Assembly: GCF_031119335.1 (NCBI RefSeq)
Contig: NZ_JAVHXT010000006.1
Location: 124,001-188,000 of the forward strand
Length of the DNA: 64,000 nt
Source of the DNA: Pedobacter sp.
Lineage (GTDB): Bacteria > Bacteroidota > Bacteroidia > Sphingobacteriales > Sphingobacteriaceae
Direction of reading: 5' to 3'
The position numbers were made by a program, and so were the translations under genes. Position 1 is the stretch's first letter; each line of letters begins with the position of its first letter. Shown one piece after another: positions 7,981 to 15,705 of this stretch. A model generated the notes under the pieces. The model saw only the letters and a program-made list of their open reading frames with translations. It searched no databases and was not told the origin of the DNA.

Positions 7981-8781
7981 ATGAAGTACAACAAATTATA
8001 CCTAACAACACCTTTTTTAATTGGTCTTGTTGCACTGCTGTTGAGTTCTTGTTCCTTTAGAAACAGGCAAGCATTGCTAAAGACACCATACGATGCCGAT
8101 ACTGTAAAAACTGTTAGGGTGATTAATGGAACCGTTGCAGATAGCGAAGATTACTACAACCTTATTAAGCCAGAAGACGAATTGGCCATTAGGAATGTAC
8201 AAGACATGAGGCTAATTGTTAGGGACGCACAGACAAGCACCAATATCAACAATCAGCAAACCTTCACAACTTTTAAAGTAAACGCCAATGGCGAGGTGGT
8301 ACTTCCTAAGGTTGGCAATATCAAAGTTGCGGGTCTAAACCGCACACAAGCTGCCGCCGAAATCCAAAAAGCTTACGAAGCTAAAGAATTAAATGCTCCC
8401 TTAATTGATGTACGTATTGCCAATGCCTACATTGTAGTATTGGGCGAAGTAGGTAAGCAGGGTAAATATATCATCGATAGAGAAGATTACGAGCTAATTG
8501 ATCTTTTAGCAGATGCGGGCGGTGTGAATATCAATGCCAACAGAAAAATGGTGAGGATTTTTAGGGGCGACAGAGCCAATCCAGAAATTATCCAAGTAAA
8601 CTTAAACGACTACAATTTTATTAAAGACCCGAAATTGAAACTACGTGCAAAAGACATCGTATATGTTGAACCCCGTAGAATTGCCTCAAGCAGCCAAAAT
8701 TTCCAAGCTTATTCTACATTTATCCAAGTTGGATTAGTTGCTGTGAATACCCTATTACTTATTTACAATATTGCCAAATAG
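7981..8781 (+). CDS. Wza-like polysaccharide export outer-membrane lipoprotein
   Basis: The 266-residue protein starts with a lipoprotein signal peptide ending LLSSC, so the mature N-terminus would be lipidated C24. It continues with a Poly_export (PES) domain (about residues 70-145, core FKVNANGEVVLPKVGNIKVAG) and an SLBB-type domain (about 150-215, core VVLGEVGKQGKY). The C-terminus is a hydrophobic helix followed by Lys. Wza-family proteins form the outer-membrane ring through which capsule or exopolysaccharide leaves the cell. It is the first gene of the plus-strand locus, and its stop codon directly abuts the start of the Wzc-like kinase, the usual partner. Confidence 0.93.
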   Translation: MKYNKLYLTTPFLIGLVALLLSSCSFRNRQALLKTPYDADTVKTVRVINGTVADSEDYYNLIKPEDELAIRNVQDMRLIVRDAQTSTNINNQQTFTTFKVNANGEVVLPKVGNIKVAGLNRTQAAAEIQKAYEAKELNAPLIDVRIANAYIVVLGEVGKQGKYIIDREDYELIDLLADAGGVNINANRKMVRIFRGDRANPEIIQVNLNDYNFIKDPKLKLRAKDIVYVEPRRIASSSQNFQAYSTFIQVGLVAVNTLLLIYNIAK

Positions 8782-11193
8782 ATGGAACAACAGGTCAACG
8801 GAAACGCGAATGTGCAGCAAGATATAGACTATGTTAAAATCGTTAAGATTGTACTTAGTAGATGGTACTGGGTGGCTAGTACAGTTATCATCGCATTGGT
8901 AATTGCCTATATTTACCTTTGGTATACGCCAGAAACCTTTAGCACCAGCGCATCGTTAAAGTTTGATGAGAAAAAATCAGAAATTTCTGAGCTCTTGAAT
9001 GTTCGAAATGCGTACGATCGCACTAACAAAATGCAGTCGGAGCAGTTTGTAATCCGTTCTAGGGAAGTCTTAATGAATGCGGTAGAAAACTTAGACTATA
9101 AAATTTCTTTTTTTCTAAAGGGCAGGGTTAGAACCAGCGACATCTATCCTCAAAAACCCTTACACATTGCCATTATTGAGCAAGATAGCCTAGATTTCAC
9201 CCGCTCTTTGTTCGAGTATGAGCCTATCGACAGCAAGTCATTTAAACTGAGTCATCAACAAAACGGGCAAGAAGTAGTTAAGACTTATCAAACTGGTCAA
9301 ATTATTGCTGTTCCGGGTATCAAATTCAAAATCACCAACAGTACATTTTCTACCAACAACAGTTCTATTTACTGCTTTAAGTTCAATTCGCCATCCAATT
9401 TTATAGGGCGCATTGCAAGCGGGTTGAATATGACCGAAACCAAAGGAACCAACATCCTTAGTTTATCCCAAACTGATAAAAATCCTTTCTTTGCTACGGA
9501 TGTATTAAATGCAGTAATTAAATCTTATGTAAGTTACGATCGCGAACAAAAAACTATATCAGCTACGCAGACTATTGATTTCATCGACAGTCAGCTGCAA
9601 AACATGTCTAATGCTGTAAAAACATCTGGTTCGGAGCTAGAACAGTTTAAAGTGGCTAACAAAGTGTTAGATATTTCTGCTACGGGACAAGATGTAATGA
9701 AAAAATTGACCGATTTAGAGACGGAGAAAAACACACTCAATCTGCAAGGTATTTTCATCAATCAGTTAGAGAAGGAAATTGTCAACAATAAAAATCTGAA
9801 TGCCATTAATTACAATTTGCAAGGCATTACAGACCCCATGCTTGGTTCTCTGTTGGCTCAGTACAATACGCTACTATCGGAAAGAGAAGCGGCTCTTGCC
9901 ACCTTCAAATCAACTTCAGACAAGGTACAACTAATCGACAAGCAGATTTTAGATATTAAATCGGCTTTCGTAAGTAATGCCAATAGCCAGAGACAAAAAA
10001 ACCAAAAAACTATCGCTTTTTTAGAACAGCAGATAGGTTCTATCAAGCAAACTTTCAATACCATTCCCAAAGCCGAACGTGAGCTCATTAACCTTACGTC
10101 TAATGCGGCCATCAACCAAAAGGTTTACAGCTATTTGTCGGAAAAGAAATTAGAGGCACAAATCAGTAAAGCAGCCATTACTCCGGGTGCTACCATTGTA
10201 GATTTTGCCTTGTACAATACCAACGCCATTGCTCCTATTCATAAAAAAACCTATATCAGTGCTTTAATTATGGGCTTAGTGGCTGGTATAGGCCTGGTAT
10301 TTTTGGTAAGGATGTTAAATCCGTACATCTACGATAAGGAAACCATCGAAAGCTTAACCAATATCCCTATCATTGGGGTAATTAGGAAATATCAGGATGC
10401 GATTGACGAAGACAACCGTCAAATCCTTTCCATTAAAAACCCAAAATCTCTTTTTGCAGAATCGGTAAGATCGGTAAGAACCAATTTGAGTTTCTTAGCT
10501 TCAGAAAAACAGAGCAAGGTAGTGTGTATCACTTCAGAAATTTCTGGCGAGGGTAAATCGTTTACCACTGTAAACTTGGCCAGTACTTTAAGTTTAATCG
10601 ATAAAAAGGTGATTGTAATTGCGGCGGATTTAAGGCGTTCGAAATTGCAGCATACATTTAAGGTAAGCAACCTCAAAGGGCTAAGCTCTTATCTTTCAAA
10701 CCAAACTGAGCTGTCGGAGATTATTTTTGATACCGAAGTAGAAAACTTAAGATTCATCCCTGCCGGACCAGTGCCACCTAACCCATCAGAGTTATTGTAT
10801 TCTGATAAGATGAAACACCTTTTGGAAGAGCTAACCAAATCTTACGACTTTGTGATTGTCGATTCGGCTCCAGTTGGTTTGGTTTCTGATGCTATTCCTT
10901 TGATCAGAATGGCCGATGTGAATTTATTTGTAGTACGTTCTGGCGTATCTCGATACCAAGCAGCTTCTGTACCAGAGCGGTTATCGAAAGAATTTAACCT
11001 CTCTAATATTGCGATTATTTTAAACGCATTTGATAACGACATCCTACACAGCAGATATTATACCACCAATTATACAGGCAGTTACTACGCCAATTACTAC
11101 TACTATTCCGATTATTCGAATACGGGCTATGGTAGTGGCTACTACAGTGACGAGCCAGACAAGAAATGGTGGGAGTTTTGGAAAAGGAAATAG
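8782..11193 (+). CDS. Wzc-like tyrosine autokinase / polysaccharide co-polymerase
   Basis: The 803-residue inner-membrane protein has an N-terminal Wzz domain with a first transmembrane helix at about residues 32-50, a long coiled periplasmic part with GNVR-like sequence (PKAERELINL), and a second helix near 493-512. A cytosolic BY-kinase domain follows. The kinase shows Walker A SGEGKS (about 588-593), Walker A' VIVIAADLRR and Walker B FVIVDSAP. The tail holds 13 tyrosines within about 31 residues, the expected autophosphorylation cluster, and ends in WWEFWKRK. The protein should control chain length and export with the adjacent Wza-like ring. The phosphatase partner (Wzb) is not seen in the window. 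Confidence 0.93.
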   Translation: MEQQVNGNANVQQDIDYVKIVKIVLSRWYWVASTVIIALVIAYIYLWYTPETFSTSASLKFDEKKSEISELLNVRNAYDRTNKMQSEQFVIRSREVLMNAVENLDYKISFFLKGRVRTSDIYPQKPLHIAIIEQDSLDFTRSLFEYEPIDSKSFKLSHQQNGQEVVKTYQTGQIIAVPGIKFKITNSTFSTNNSSIYCFKFNSPSNFIGRIASGLNMTETKGTNILSLSQTDKNPFFATDVLNAVIKSYVSYDREQKTISATQTIDFIDSQLQNMSNAVKTSGSELEQFKVANKVLDISATGQDVMKKLTDLETEKNTLNLQGIFINQLEKEIVNNKNLNAINYNLQGITDPMLGSLLAQYNTLLSEREAALATFKSTSDKVQLIDKQILDIKSAFVSNANSQRQKNQKTIAFLEQQIGSIKQTFNTIPKAERELINLTSNAAINQKVYSYLSEKKLEAQISKAAITPGATIVDFALYNTNAIAPIHKKTYISALIMGLVAGIGLVFLVRMLNPYIYDKETIESLTNIPIIGVIRKYQDAIDEDNRQILSIKNPKSLFAESVRSVRTNLSFLASEKQSKVVCITSEISGEGKSFTTVNLASTLSLIDKKVIVIAADLRRSKLQHTFKVSNLKGLSSYLSNQTELSEIIFDTEVENLRFIPAGPVPPNPSELLYSDKMKHLLEELTKSYDFVIVDSAPVGLVSDAIPLIRMADVNLFVVRSGVSRYQAASVPERLSKEFNLSNIAIILNAFDNDILHSRYYTTNYTGSYYANYYYYSDYSNTGYGSGYYSDEPDKKWWEFWKRK

Positions 11194-11196
11194 ACG

Positions 11197-11724
11197 ATGA
11201 TCGATAGTTTGTACAGATGGTATCCGGTGTATACGAATTCTAGAGCAGAGAAAAAGGCCTATCAAGAACTACAAAGAAAAGGAATTGAGGCCTATTTACC
11301 GCTTAGAAAAGAAGTGAAGCAATGGAGCGACCGCAAGAAAATTGTGGAAGAACCTTTGTTTAAGTCTTATCTTTTTGTTCGTATCTCCAACAAAGAACAC
11401 GCAGAAGTTTTCATGACGCAAGGCATTAGCCGTTTCCTGTATTTTTCGGGGAAAATTGCGATCATGCCTGATAAGCAAATGGAAGACTTGAAGCTATTGA
11501 TGGCTTCGGGCGAAGATTTGGAACTGATTGAACATGATATTCAGCCTGGTGAAAGAGTATTGGTTAACGCCGGTCCTTTTAAGGGAATGATTGCCGAGCT
11601 AGTGTCTATTAAAAATAAAAGAAGCCTGGTTTTAAAACTAGAAAACTTGGGCTACGCAATTGAGGTGAAAACTTCGATGGCTTATGTAGAGCCGTTAGCC
11701 CCTAAATCCCCTAAGGGGACTTAA
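11197..11724 (+). CDS. UpxY-like NusG-family transcription antiterminator
   Basis: The 175-residue protein begins with a NusG N-terminal domain (RWYPVYTNSRAEKKAYQEL, about 7-25; LFKSYLFVRI, about 54-63) and ends with a KOW-type domain (about 115-170, core PGERVLVNAGPFKGM). This is the layout of specialised NusG paralogues such as Bacteroides UpxY, which prevent premature termination in their own capsule operon. The gene begins 3 bp after the Wzc-like gene, so here it is third in the operon rather than first. The last residues, APKSPKGT, are encoded by a GC-rich palindromic repeat that also supplies the stop codon. Confidence 0.88.
   Translation: MIDSLYRWYPVYTNSRAEKKAYQELQRKGIEAYLPLRKEVKQWSDRKKIVEEPLFKSYLFVRISNKEHAEVFMTQGISRFLYFSGKIAIMPDKQMEDLKLLMASGEDLELIEHDIQPGERVLVNAGPFKGMIAELVSIKNKRSLVLKLENLGYAIEVKTSMAYVEPLAPKSPKGT
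11697..11721. repeat. GC-rich palindromic repeat at the end of the UpxY-like gene
   Basis: The sequence CCCCTAAATCCCCTAAGGGG forms a short hairpin and belongs to the same family as repeats at 33956-33967, 34023-34045, 38514-38530 and 38570-38592. It is read in frame as PKSPKG at the end of the UpxY-like protein. Confidence 0.6.
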
Positions 11725-11808
11725 AGAAATGAGAATGACAAATGAGTAAATGATTGAATATTCCTTTAATGTTCATCCGTACTTATTTAATCATTCGGAA
11801 AACTAATC

Positions 11809-11826
11809 ATCCGATAGCTATCGGAT
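11809..11826. repeat. Perfect 18-bp palindrome
   Basis: ATCCGATAG/CTATCGGAT is a perfect palindrome with no loop in the 199-bp spacer between the UpxY-like gene and the next glycosyltransferase. Sequences of this type recur between genes in related genomes, so a dispersed repeat is more likely than a specific operator. Confidence 0.6.
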
Positions 11827-11923
11827 CAAAATTAATACCCCTAGGTACCGAAAATGGGACTGAAAGGGCGAAGCTGTGGGTTTAGGTTCATTAGTTCATT
11901 TGGTTATTGGTTATTAGTTCAAA

Positions 11924-13030
11924 TTGAAAGTCCTCTTCCTTACTTTAAAAACATTCAGCTTTACAGGCGGGATAGAAAAGGCTTGCAGGTCACTCCTCTA
12001 TGCACTGCAACAAAATGAGGATATTGAGCTGACCACCTACTCGATGTATGACAACAATACTCATACAGACCAGCGTTATATTGCAAAGAGTAGCTTTAAA
12101 GGATTTGGTGGAAAACGAGTTTCTTTTGCCTTAGCCTTAATAAAAAAAGCATTTAGTACAGATAAGTTGATTTTAAGTCACATCAACTTATTGCTATTCG
12201 GTAAAATAGTTAAGCGCTTAAAACCAAGTGCAAAAATTATCCTTTGGGCGCACGGCATTGAAGTTTGGAGAGCAATCCCCAATTGGAAAAAGAAGTTCCT
12301 ACAAGAGAAATCCGAAATTTGGGCGGTAAGTAATTATACCAAACATCAATTGATAGAAAGGCACCAAATTCCATCAGCAAACATTAAAGTACTCAACAAC
12401 ACAATTGACCCTTTTTATAAAGTGTCTGAAGATTTTTCTAAGCCCAGTAATTTGTTAGAGCGTTACCAAATCAAGCCCAATGATTTTGTATTATTTACTT
12501 TGACCAGATTATCAGCTACTGAACACGCCAAAAACTATGACTTAGTGATTAATGCAGTGAAAGCACTGAAAGATCGGCTTCCTCAGCTCATTTATGTTAT
12601 AGGCGGTAAAGCCGACGAGCAGGAACAAATACGATTGACACAATTGATCGAAAAGCACAAGCTTACCGAAAGCGTAAAAATCATTGGCTTTATAGAAGAA
12701 CGGGAAATTGAAGCACATTATCACTTGGCAGATTGTTTTGTGCTTCCTAGCAAAAAAGAAGGCTTCGGTATTGTGCTCATAGAGGCTGCCGCTTGTGGTT
12801 GTCAGGTCATTGGTGGAAACGTTGATGGTAGCACAGATGCGTTGCTAAACGGAGAACTAGGTCAAATAGTGGCCCCAGATAGCGAAGTAGAAATTATTGA
12901 AGCCATACAAAAAGCAATCCACAACACTCAGCATCAACCAAAACTACAACAAGAACTGACGTTGCAAGATTTTGGTTTTGAGCGATATATCGATAAGGTT
13001 AGCTGTTTAATTGCAAAATCGGTTAACTGA
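11924..13030 (+). CDS. GT4 family glycosyltransferase
   Basis: The 368-residue protein has the two-domain GT-B fold. The N-terminal acceptor domain begins KVLFLTLKTFSFTGGIEKAC, and the C-terminal donor domain has FVLPSKKEGFGIVLIEAAACG (about 274-294), the retaining GT4 signature with the E-x7-E pair. No membrane segment is visible. There is no ATG at the expected position, and a TTG start is needed to include the conserved first strand. It lies between the UpxY-like gene and the ABC permease and probably adds a sugar to the lipid-linked chain. Substrate is unknown. Confidence 0.85.
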   Translation: MKVLFLTLKTFSFTGGIEKACRSLLYALQQNEDIELTTYSMYDNNTHTDQRYIAKSSFKGFGGKRVSFALALIKKAFSTDKLILSHINLLLFGKIVKRLKPSAKIILWAHGIEVWRAIPNWKKKFLQEKSEIWAVSNYTKHQLIERHQIPSANIKVLNNTIDPFYKVSEDFSKPSNLLERYQIKPNDFVLFTLTRLSATEHAKNYDLVINAVKALKDRLPQLIYVIGGKADEQEQIRLTQLIEKHKLTESVKIIGFIEEREIEAHYHLADCFVLPSKKEGFGIVLIEAAACGCQVIGGNVDGSTDALLNGELGQIVAPDSEVEIIEAIQKAIHNTQHQPKLQQELTLQDFGFERYIDKVSCLIAKSVN

Positions 13031-13099
13031 CACCAACCCATTAAAAAAATCAATAGATCTGCCCAACTAAACGCTTCACGCCAAACGCAAAACTAATTC

Positions 13100-13960
13100 A
13101 TGAACAACCAACAAACATACGACTGGAGCATTGAGCCGCAAAACTCATTGCTAGATCTCAAGTTGAAAGACACTTGGGCCTACAGAGATTTACTTTGGCT
13201 CTTGGTAAGAAGAGATTTCGTGTCGTTCTATAAACAAACCATCTTAGGACCACTTTGGTTTTTTATACAGCCCTTGTTAACCACCCTTATTTTCACCTTC
13301 GTTTTTGGTAACCTCGCAGGAATTAGCACAGATGGTTTACCTCAGCCCCTATTTTATATGGCTGGTATTACCGCTTGGAACTATTTTGCCGACTGCCTGA
13401 CTAAAACCTCTACCGTTTTTAAAGATAATGCCAATATCTTCGGTAAGGTATACTTCCCAAGATTAATTATGCCCTTAAGCATTGTGGTGAGTAACTTGGT
13501 GAGATTTGGTGTGCAATTCCTACTGTTTTTACTGGTAATGGCTTATTATTTTTTCATTGCGAAAGCAGATTTCAGTATTACCTGGGCCATTTCCTTATTT
13601 CCATTAGTGGTTGTTTTAATGGCGCTATTGGGCTTAGGTACGGGCATGTTAATTTCGGCAATGACGACTAAATACCGCGATTTAGCTTTCTTAGTTACGT
13701 TCGGAGTACAGCTGTTGATGTATGCCACTACAGTCATCTACCCCTTAAGCACTGCTTTAGAAAACTATCCGTCTTATTCTTGGATCATCGAATACAACCC
13801 AATGACCCCATTGATCGAGACTTTTAGATATGGTTTTTTAGGCAATGGCACTTTTAGCTGGGGGGCAATTGGCTATACTACTGGCATTACCCTAGCTATA
13901 CTTTTAGTAGGCATTGTAGTATTTAATAAAGTAGAAAAGAATTTTGTGGATACGGTTTAA
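13100..13960 (+). CDS. ABC-2 type polysaccharide exporter permease (Wzm-like)
   Basis: The 286-residue integral membrane protein has about six transmembrane helices and an N-terminal cytosolic part ending WLLVRRDFVSFYKQTILGPLW, typical of the ABC-2 family that exports undecaprenyl-linked polysaccharides or teichoic acids. The matching ATPase (Wzt-like) is encoded 1.7 kb downstream, with two GT2 genes between them. Together they would flip a finished or partly built glycan across the inner membrane. The 69-bp spacer before it contains a short ACGC-rich repeat of a type also found inside the glycosyltransferase at 34046. Confidence 0.92.
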   Translation: MNNQQTYDWSIEPQNSLLDLKLKDTWAYRDLLWLLVRRDFVSFYKQTILGPLWFFIQPLLTTLIFTFVFGNLAGISTDGLPQPLFYMAGITAWNYFADCLTKTSTVFKDNANIFGKVYFPRLIMPLSIVVSNLVRFGVQFLLFLLVMAYYFFIAKADFSITWAISLFPLVVVLMALLGLGTGMLISAMTTKYRDLAFLVTFGVQLLMYATTVIYPLSTALENYPSYSWIIEYNPMTPLIETFRYGFLGNGTFSWGAIGYTTGITLAILLVGIVVFNKVEKNFVDTV

Positions 13961-14023
13961 AAAAATGTATCTCATTTTTTTAAAACTAGGTTAAGATTAA
14001 GACTAAGCAGCCATCTCAACTCA

Positions 14024-14785
14024 ATGCAACCCCAACCATTATTCAGTGTCTTAGTTGCCAACTATAATAACGGAAGGTACATTGCCGAATGCCTAGATAG
14101 CGTTTTAAAGCAAGATTATCCAAATATTGAAATTATTATTGTTGATGATGCTTCTACGGATAGTTCATTGCAAATTATTAAGCCCTACCTGCAACATAGC
14201 AATATCAAATTGTTTAGCAATGAAGAGAACAAAGGCGTAGGTTATACTAAAAAAAGATGTATTGATGAAGCATCTGGTGAAATCTGTGGGTTTTTAGATC
14301 CAGATGATACGCTTACACTCGATGCCATTAGCCAAATGGTGGAGGCACACGCAAGCAAGTCTGACGCTGCACTAATTTACAGCGACTATTATGAGTGTGA
14401 TGAGCATTTGCAAATCACTAAAGCGTATAAAACTGAACAAGTGATCAACGGGCAATATGACTTTTTTAATGATAAGGGAATAGGTCCATTTGCTACGTTT
14501 AAAAAAGAATTTTACGATAAAACTAACGGTTTAAATCCTGCACTCAAAAGAGCGATAGATCAAGACCTTTACCTAAAACTTTATGATACCGGCAATTGCA
14601 TCCACCTTCCAAAACCATTGTACTATTATAGGTTTCATGATAAGGGTCTATCTACCAATGCGCAGGAAGATTTGGCCTACTATTGGTTTTGGCTGGTTAG
14701 AATATTAAGAGCGCAAGAAAAGGGAATTACTTGGAGCAGCATTTCAACGATACTTTTATTCGAAGAAAGCGCATCTGGTATTTGA
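14024..14785 (+). CDS. GT2 family glycosyltransferase, reading frame broken near its 3' end
   Basis: The product has the GT2 signature FSVLVANYNNGRYIAECLDSV, VDDASTDSS (about 43-51) and the metal-binding DPDD (about 91-94). The annotated frame stops after 253 residues with an uncharacteristic tail (WSSISTILLFEESASGI). The -1 frame continues from position 14725 as NYLEQHFNDTFIRRKR and on to LRKWLK, ending at 14850 and overlapping the next start codon. This reads like the genuine C-terminus. The switch point coincides with A-AAG-GGA (14719-14725), a canonical -1 slippery heptamer in the correct frame. It may be programmed frameshifting, a natural mutation or a homopolymer sequencing error. Confidence 0.8.
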   Translation: MQPQPLFSVLVANYNNGRYIAECLDSVLKQDYPNIEIIIVDDASTDSSLQIIKPYLQHSNIKLFSNEENKGVGYTKKRCIDEASGEICGFLDPDDTLTLDAISQMVEAHASKSDAALIYSDYYECDEHLQITKAYKTEQVINGQYDFFNDKGIGPFATFKKEFYDKTNGLNPALKRAIDQDLYLKLYDTGNCIHLPKPLYYYRFHDKGLSTNAQEDLAYYWFWLVRILRAQEKGITWSSISTILLFEESASGI

Positions 14786-14850
14786 TTCCTCTTGATGAGA
14801 AATTTAGAAAATCGTTTGTATTTAAGGTATTGAGAAAATGGCTAAAATAA
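14719..14850 (+). other. -1 frame continuation of the GT2 gene with slippery heptamer
   Basis: The zero-frame codons GAA AAG GGA place the heptamer A-AAG-GGA exactly in the X-XXY-YYZ register. Re-reading from 14725 in the -1 frame gives an open stretch of 41 codons to a TAA at 14848-14850, which is 13 bp inside the next coding sequence. No strong downstream stem was found by eye. Confidence 0.6.
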
Positions 14851-15692
14851 TGCTTTCCGTTATCACCATTAACCTAAATAATTTCGAAGGTTTGAAAAAA
14901 ACGATGACCAGTGTCTTCAAACAGACTTATCAAAACTTCGAATACATCATTATAGATGGTGCATCAAGCGACGGAAGTGTAGCACTCATCAAGGAATATC
15001 AAGAGAAAATTAACTATTGGATTAGCGAGAAAGACAGCGGTATTTACCAAGCCATGAACAAAGGTATCAAACAGGCAAATGGTAAATTTCTTTTATTTTT
15101 AAATAGTGGTGATACGCTGTACCATCCCAACATTTTAACAGAAACTGCTGCAAAAATTAAAGATGACAATGCTAACATCTTCTATACCGATGTAAACTTT
15201 GTTGATGAAAAACTAAAGTTTGCTTGGATAAAGACCTATCCAAAAACAGTGAGCGATAGTTTTTTTATAAAATCTTCTTTATGCCACCAAACGATGTTTA
15301 TAGAAAAAAGGCTTTTTGAAGAAATAGGCCTTTATAAAGAGAACTATCAATTATCTGGCGATTGGATATTTAGTTTCGATGCCTTTAAGAAAGGTTCTGT
15401 ATTTAAAAAAATAGATGAAATTGTACTTTGCAATTTTGTTTTAAATGGATTTTCTAGTGATTACAAGCTCAGTCAAAAAGAAAGGGGAAACTTTTTACAT
15501 CAGTGTTACCCCCAATACTCAGAACAATACAGACTGATAATCAAAAAAAAGGGGATCTTTACAAGAATCCTCTTAAAGGCAAATAGGTTGATCGCAAATC
15601 TTAGCAATGGCCCTAAAAAAAAAGGTTACTTGCGCTACATTAATTCAATCTCAACCTCTCAACCTCAACCTCAACCTCAACCTCAACCTTAG
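14838..15692 (+). CDS. GT2 family glycosyltransferase with QP-repeat tail
   Basis: The 284-residue protein starts SVITINLNNFEGLKKTMTSVF and has IDGASSDGS (37-45) and LNSGDTL (about 90-96), as in GT2 enzymes related to WcaA and to the family member at 6663. The C-terminus is unusual: it ends in TSQPQPQPQPQP, encoded by a CTCAAC hexanucleotide array that continues to the start of the ABC ATPase gene. The enzyme likely adds one sugar to the polysaccharide. Its start overlaps the -1 frame extension of the preceding GT2 gene by 13 bp. Confidence 0.88.
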   Translation: MAKIMLSVITINLNNFEGLKKTMTSVFKQTYQNFEYIIIDGASSDGSVALIKEYQEKINYWISEKDSGIYQAMNKGIKQANGKFLLFLNSGDTLYHPNILTETAAKIKDDNANIFYTDVNFVDEKLKFAWIKTYPKTVSDSFFIKSSLCHQTMFIEKRLFEEIGLYKENYQLSGDWIFSFDAFKKGSVFKKIDEIVLCNFVLNGFSSDYKLSQKERGNFLHQCYPQYSEQYRLIIKKKGIFTRILLKANRLIANLSNGPKKKGYLRYINSISTSQPQPQPQPQP

Positions 15693-15705
15693 CCTCAACC
15701 TCAAC
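15650..15705 (+). repeat. CTCAAC hexanucleotide tandem repeat
   Basis: About eight imperfect copies of CTCAAC run from the 3' end of the GT2 gene to the base before the wzt-like start codon. In the GT2 frame they encode alternating Gln and Pro and include the stop codon. Because the unit is six bases, gain or loss of copies keeps the frame and changes the tail length and the spacing to the next start. Confidence 0.85.

Noticed and set aside
15607..15705. Upstream extension of the wzt-like frame
   Set aside because: It would add a Leu-Asn low-complexity stretch encoded by the hexanucleotide array and overlap the preceding gene by 86 bp; the ATG at 15706 fits the family.
15650..15705. Phase-variable on/off switch by slippage of the CTCAAC array
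   Set aside because: The unit is a multiple of three, so copy changes cannot shift the reading frame; only length or spacing effects remain possible.
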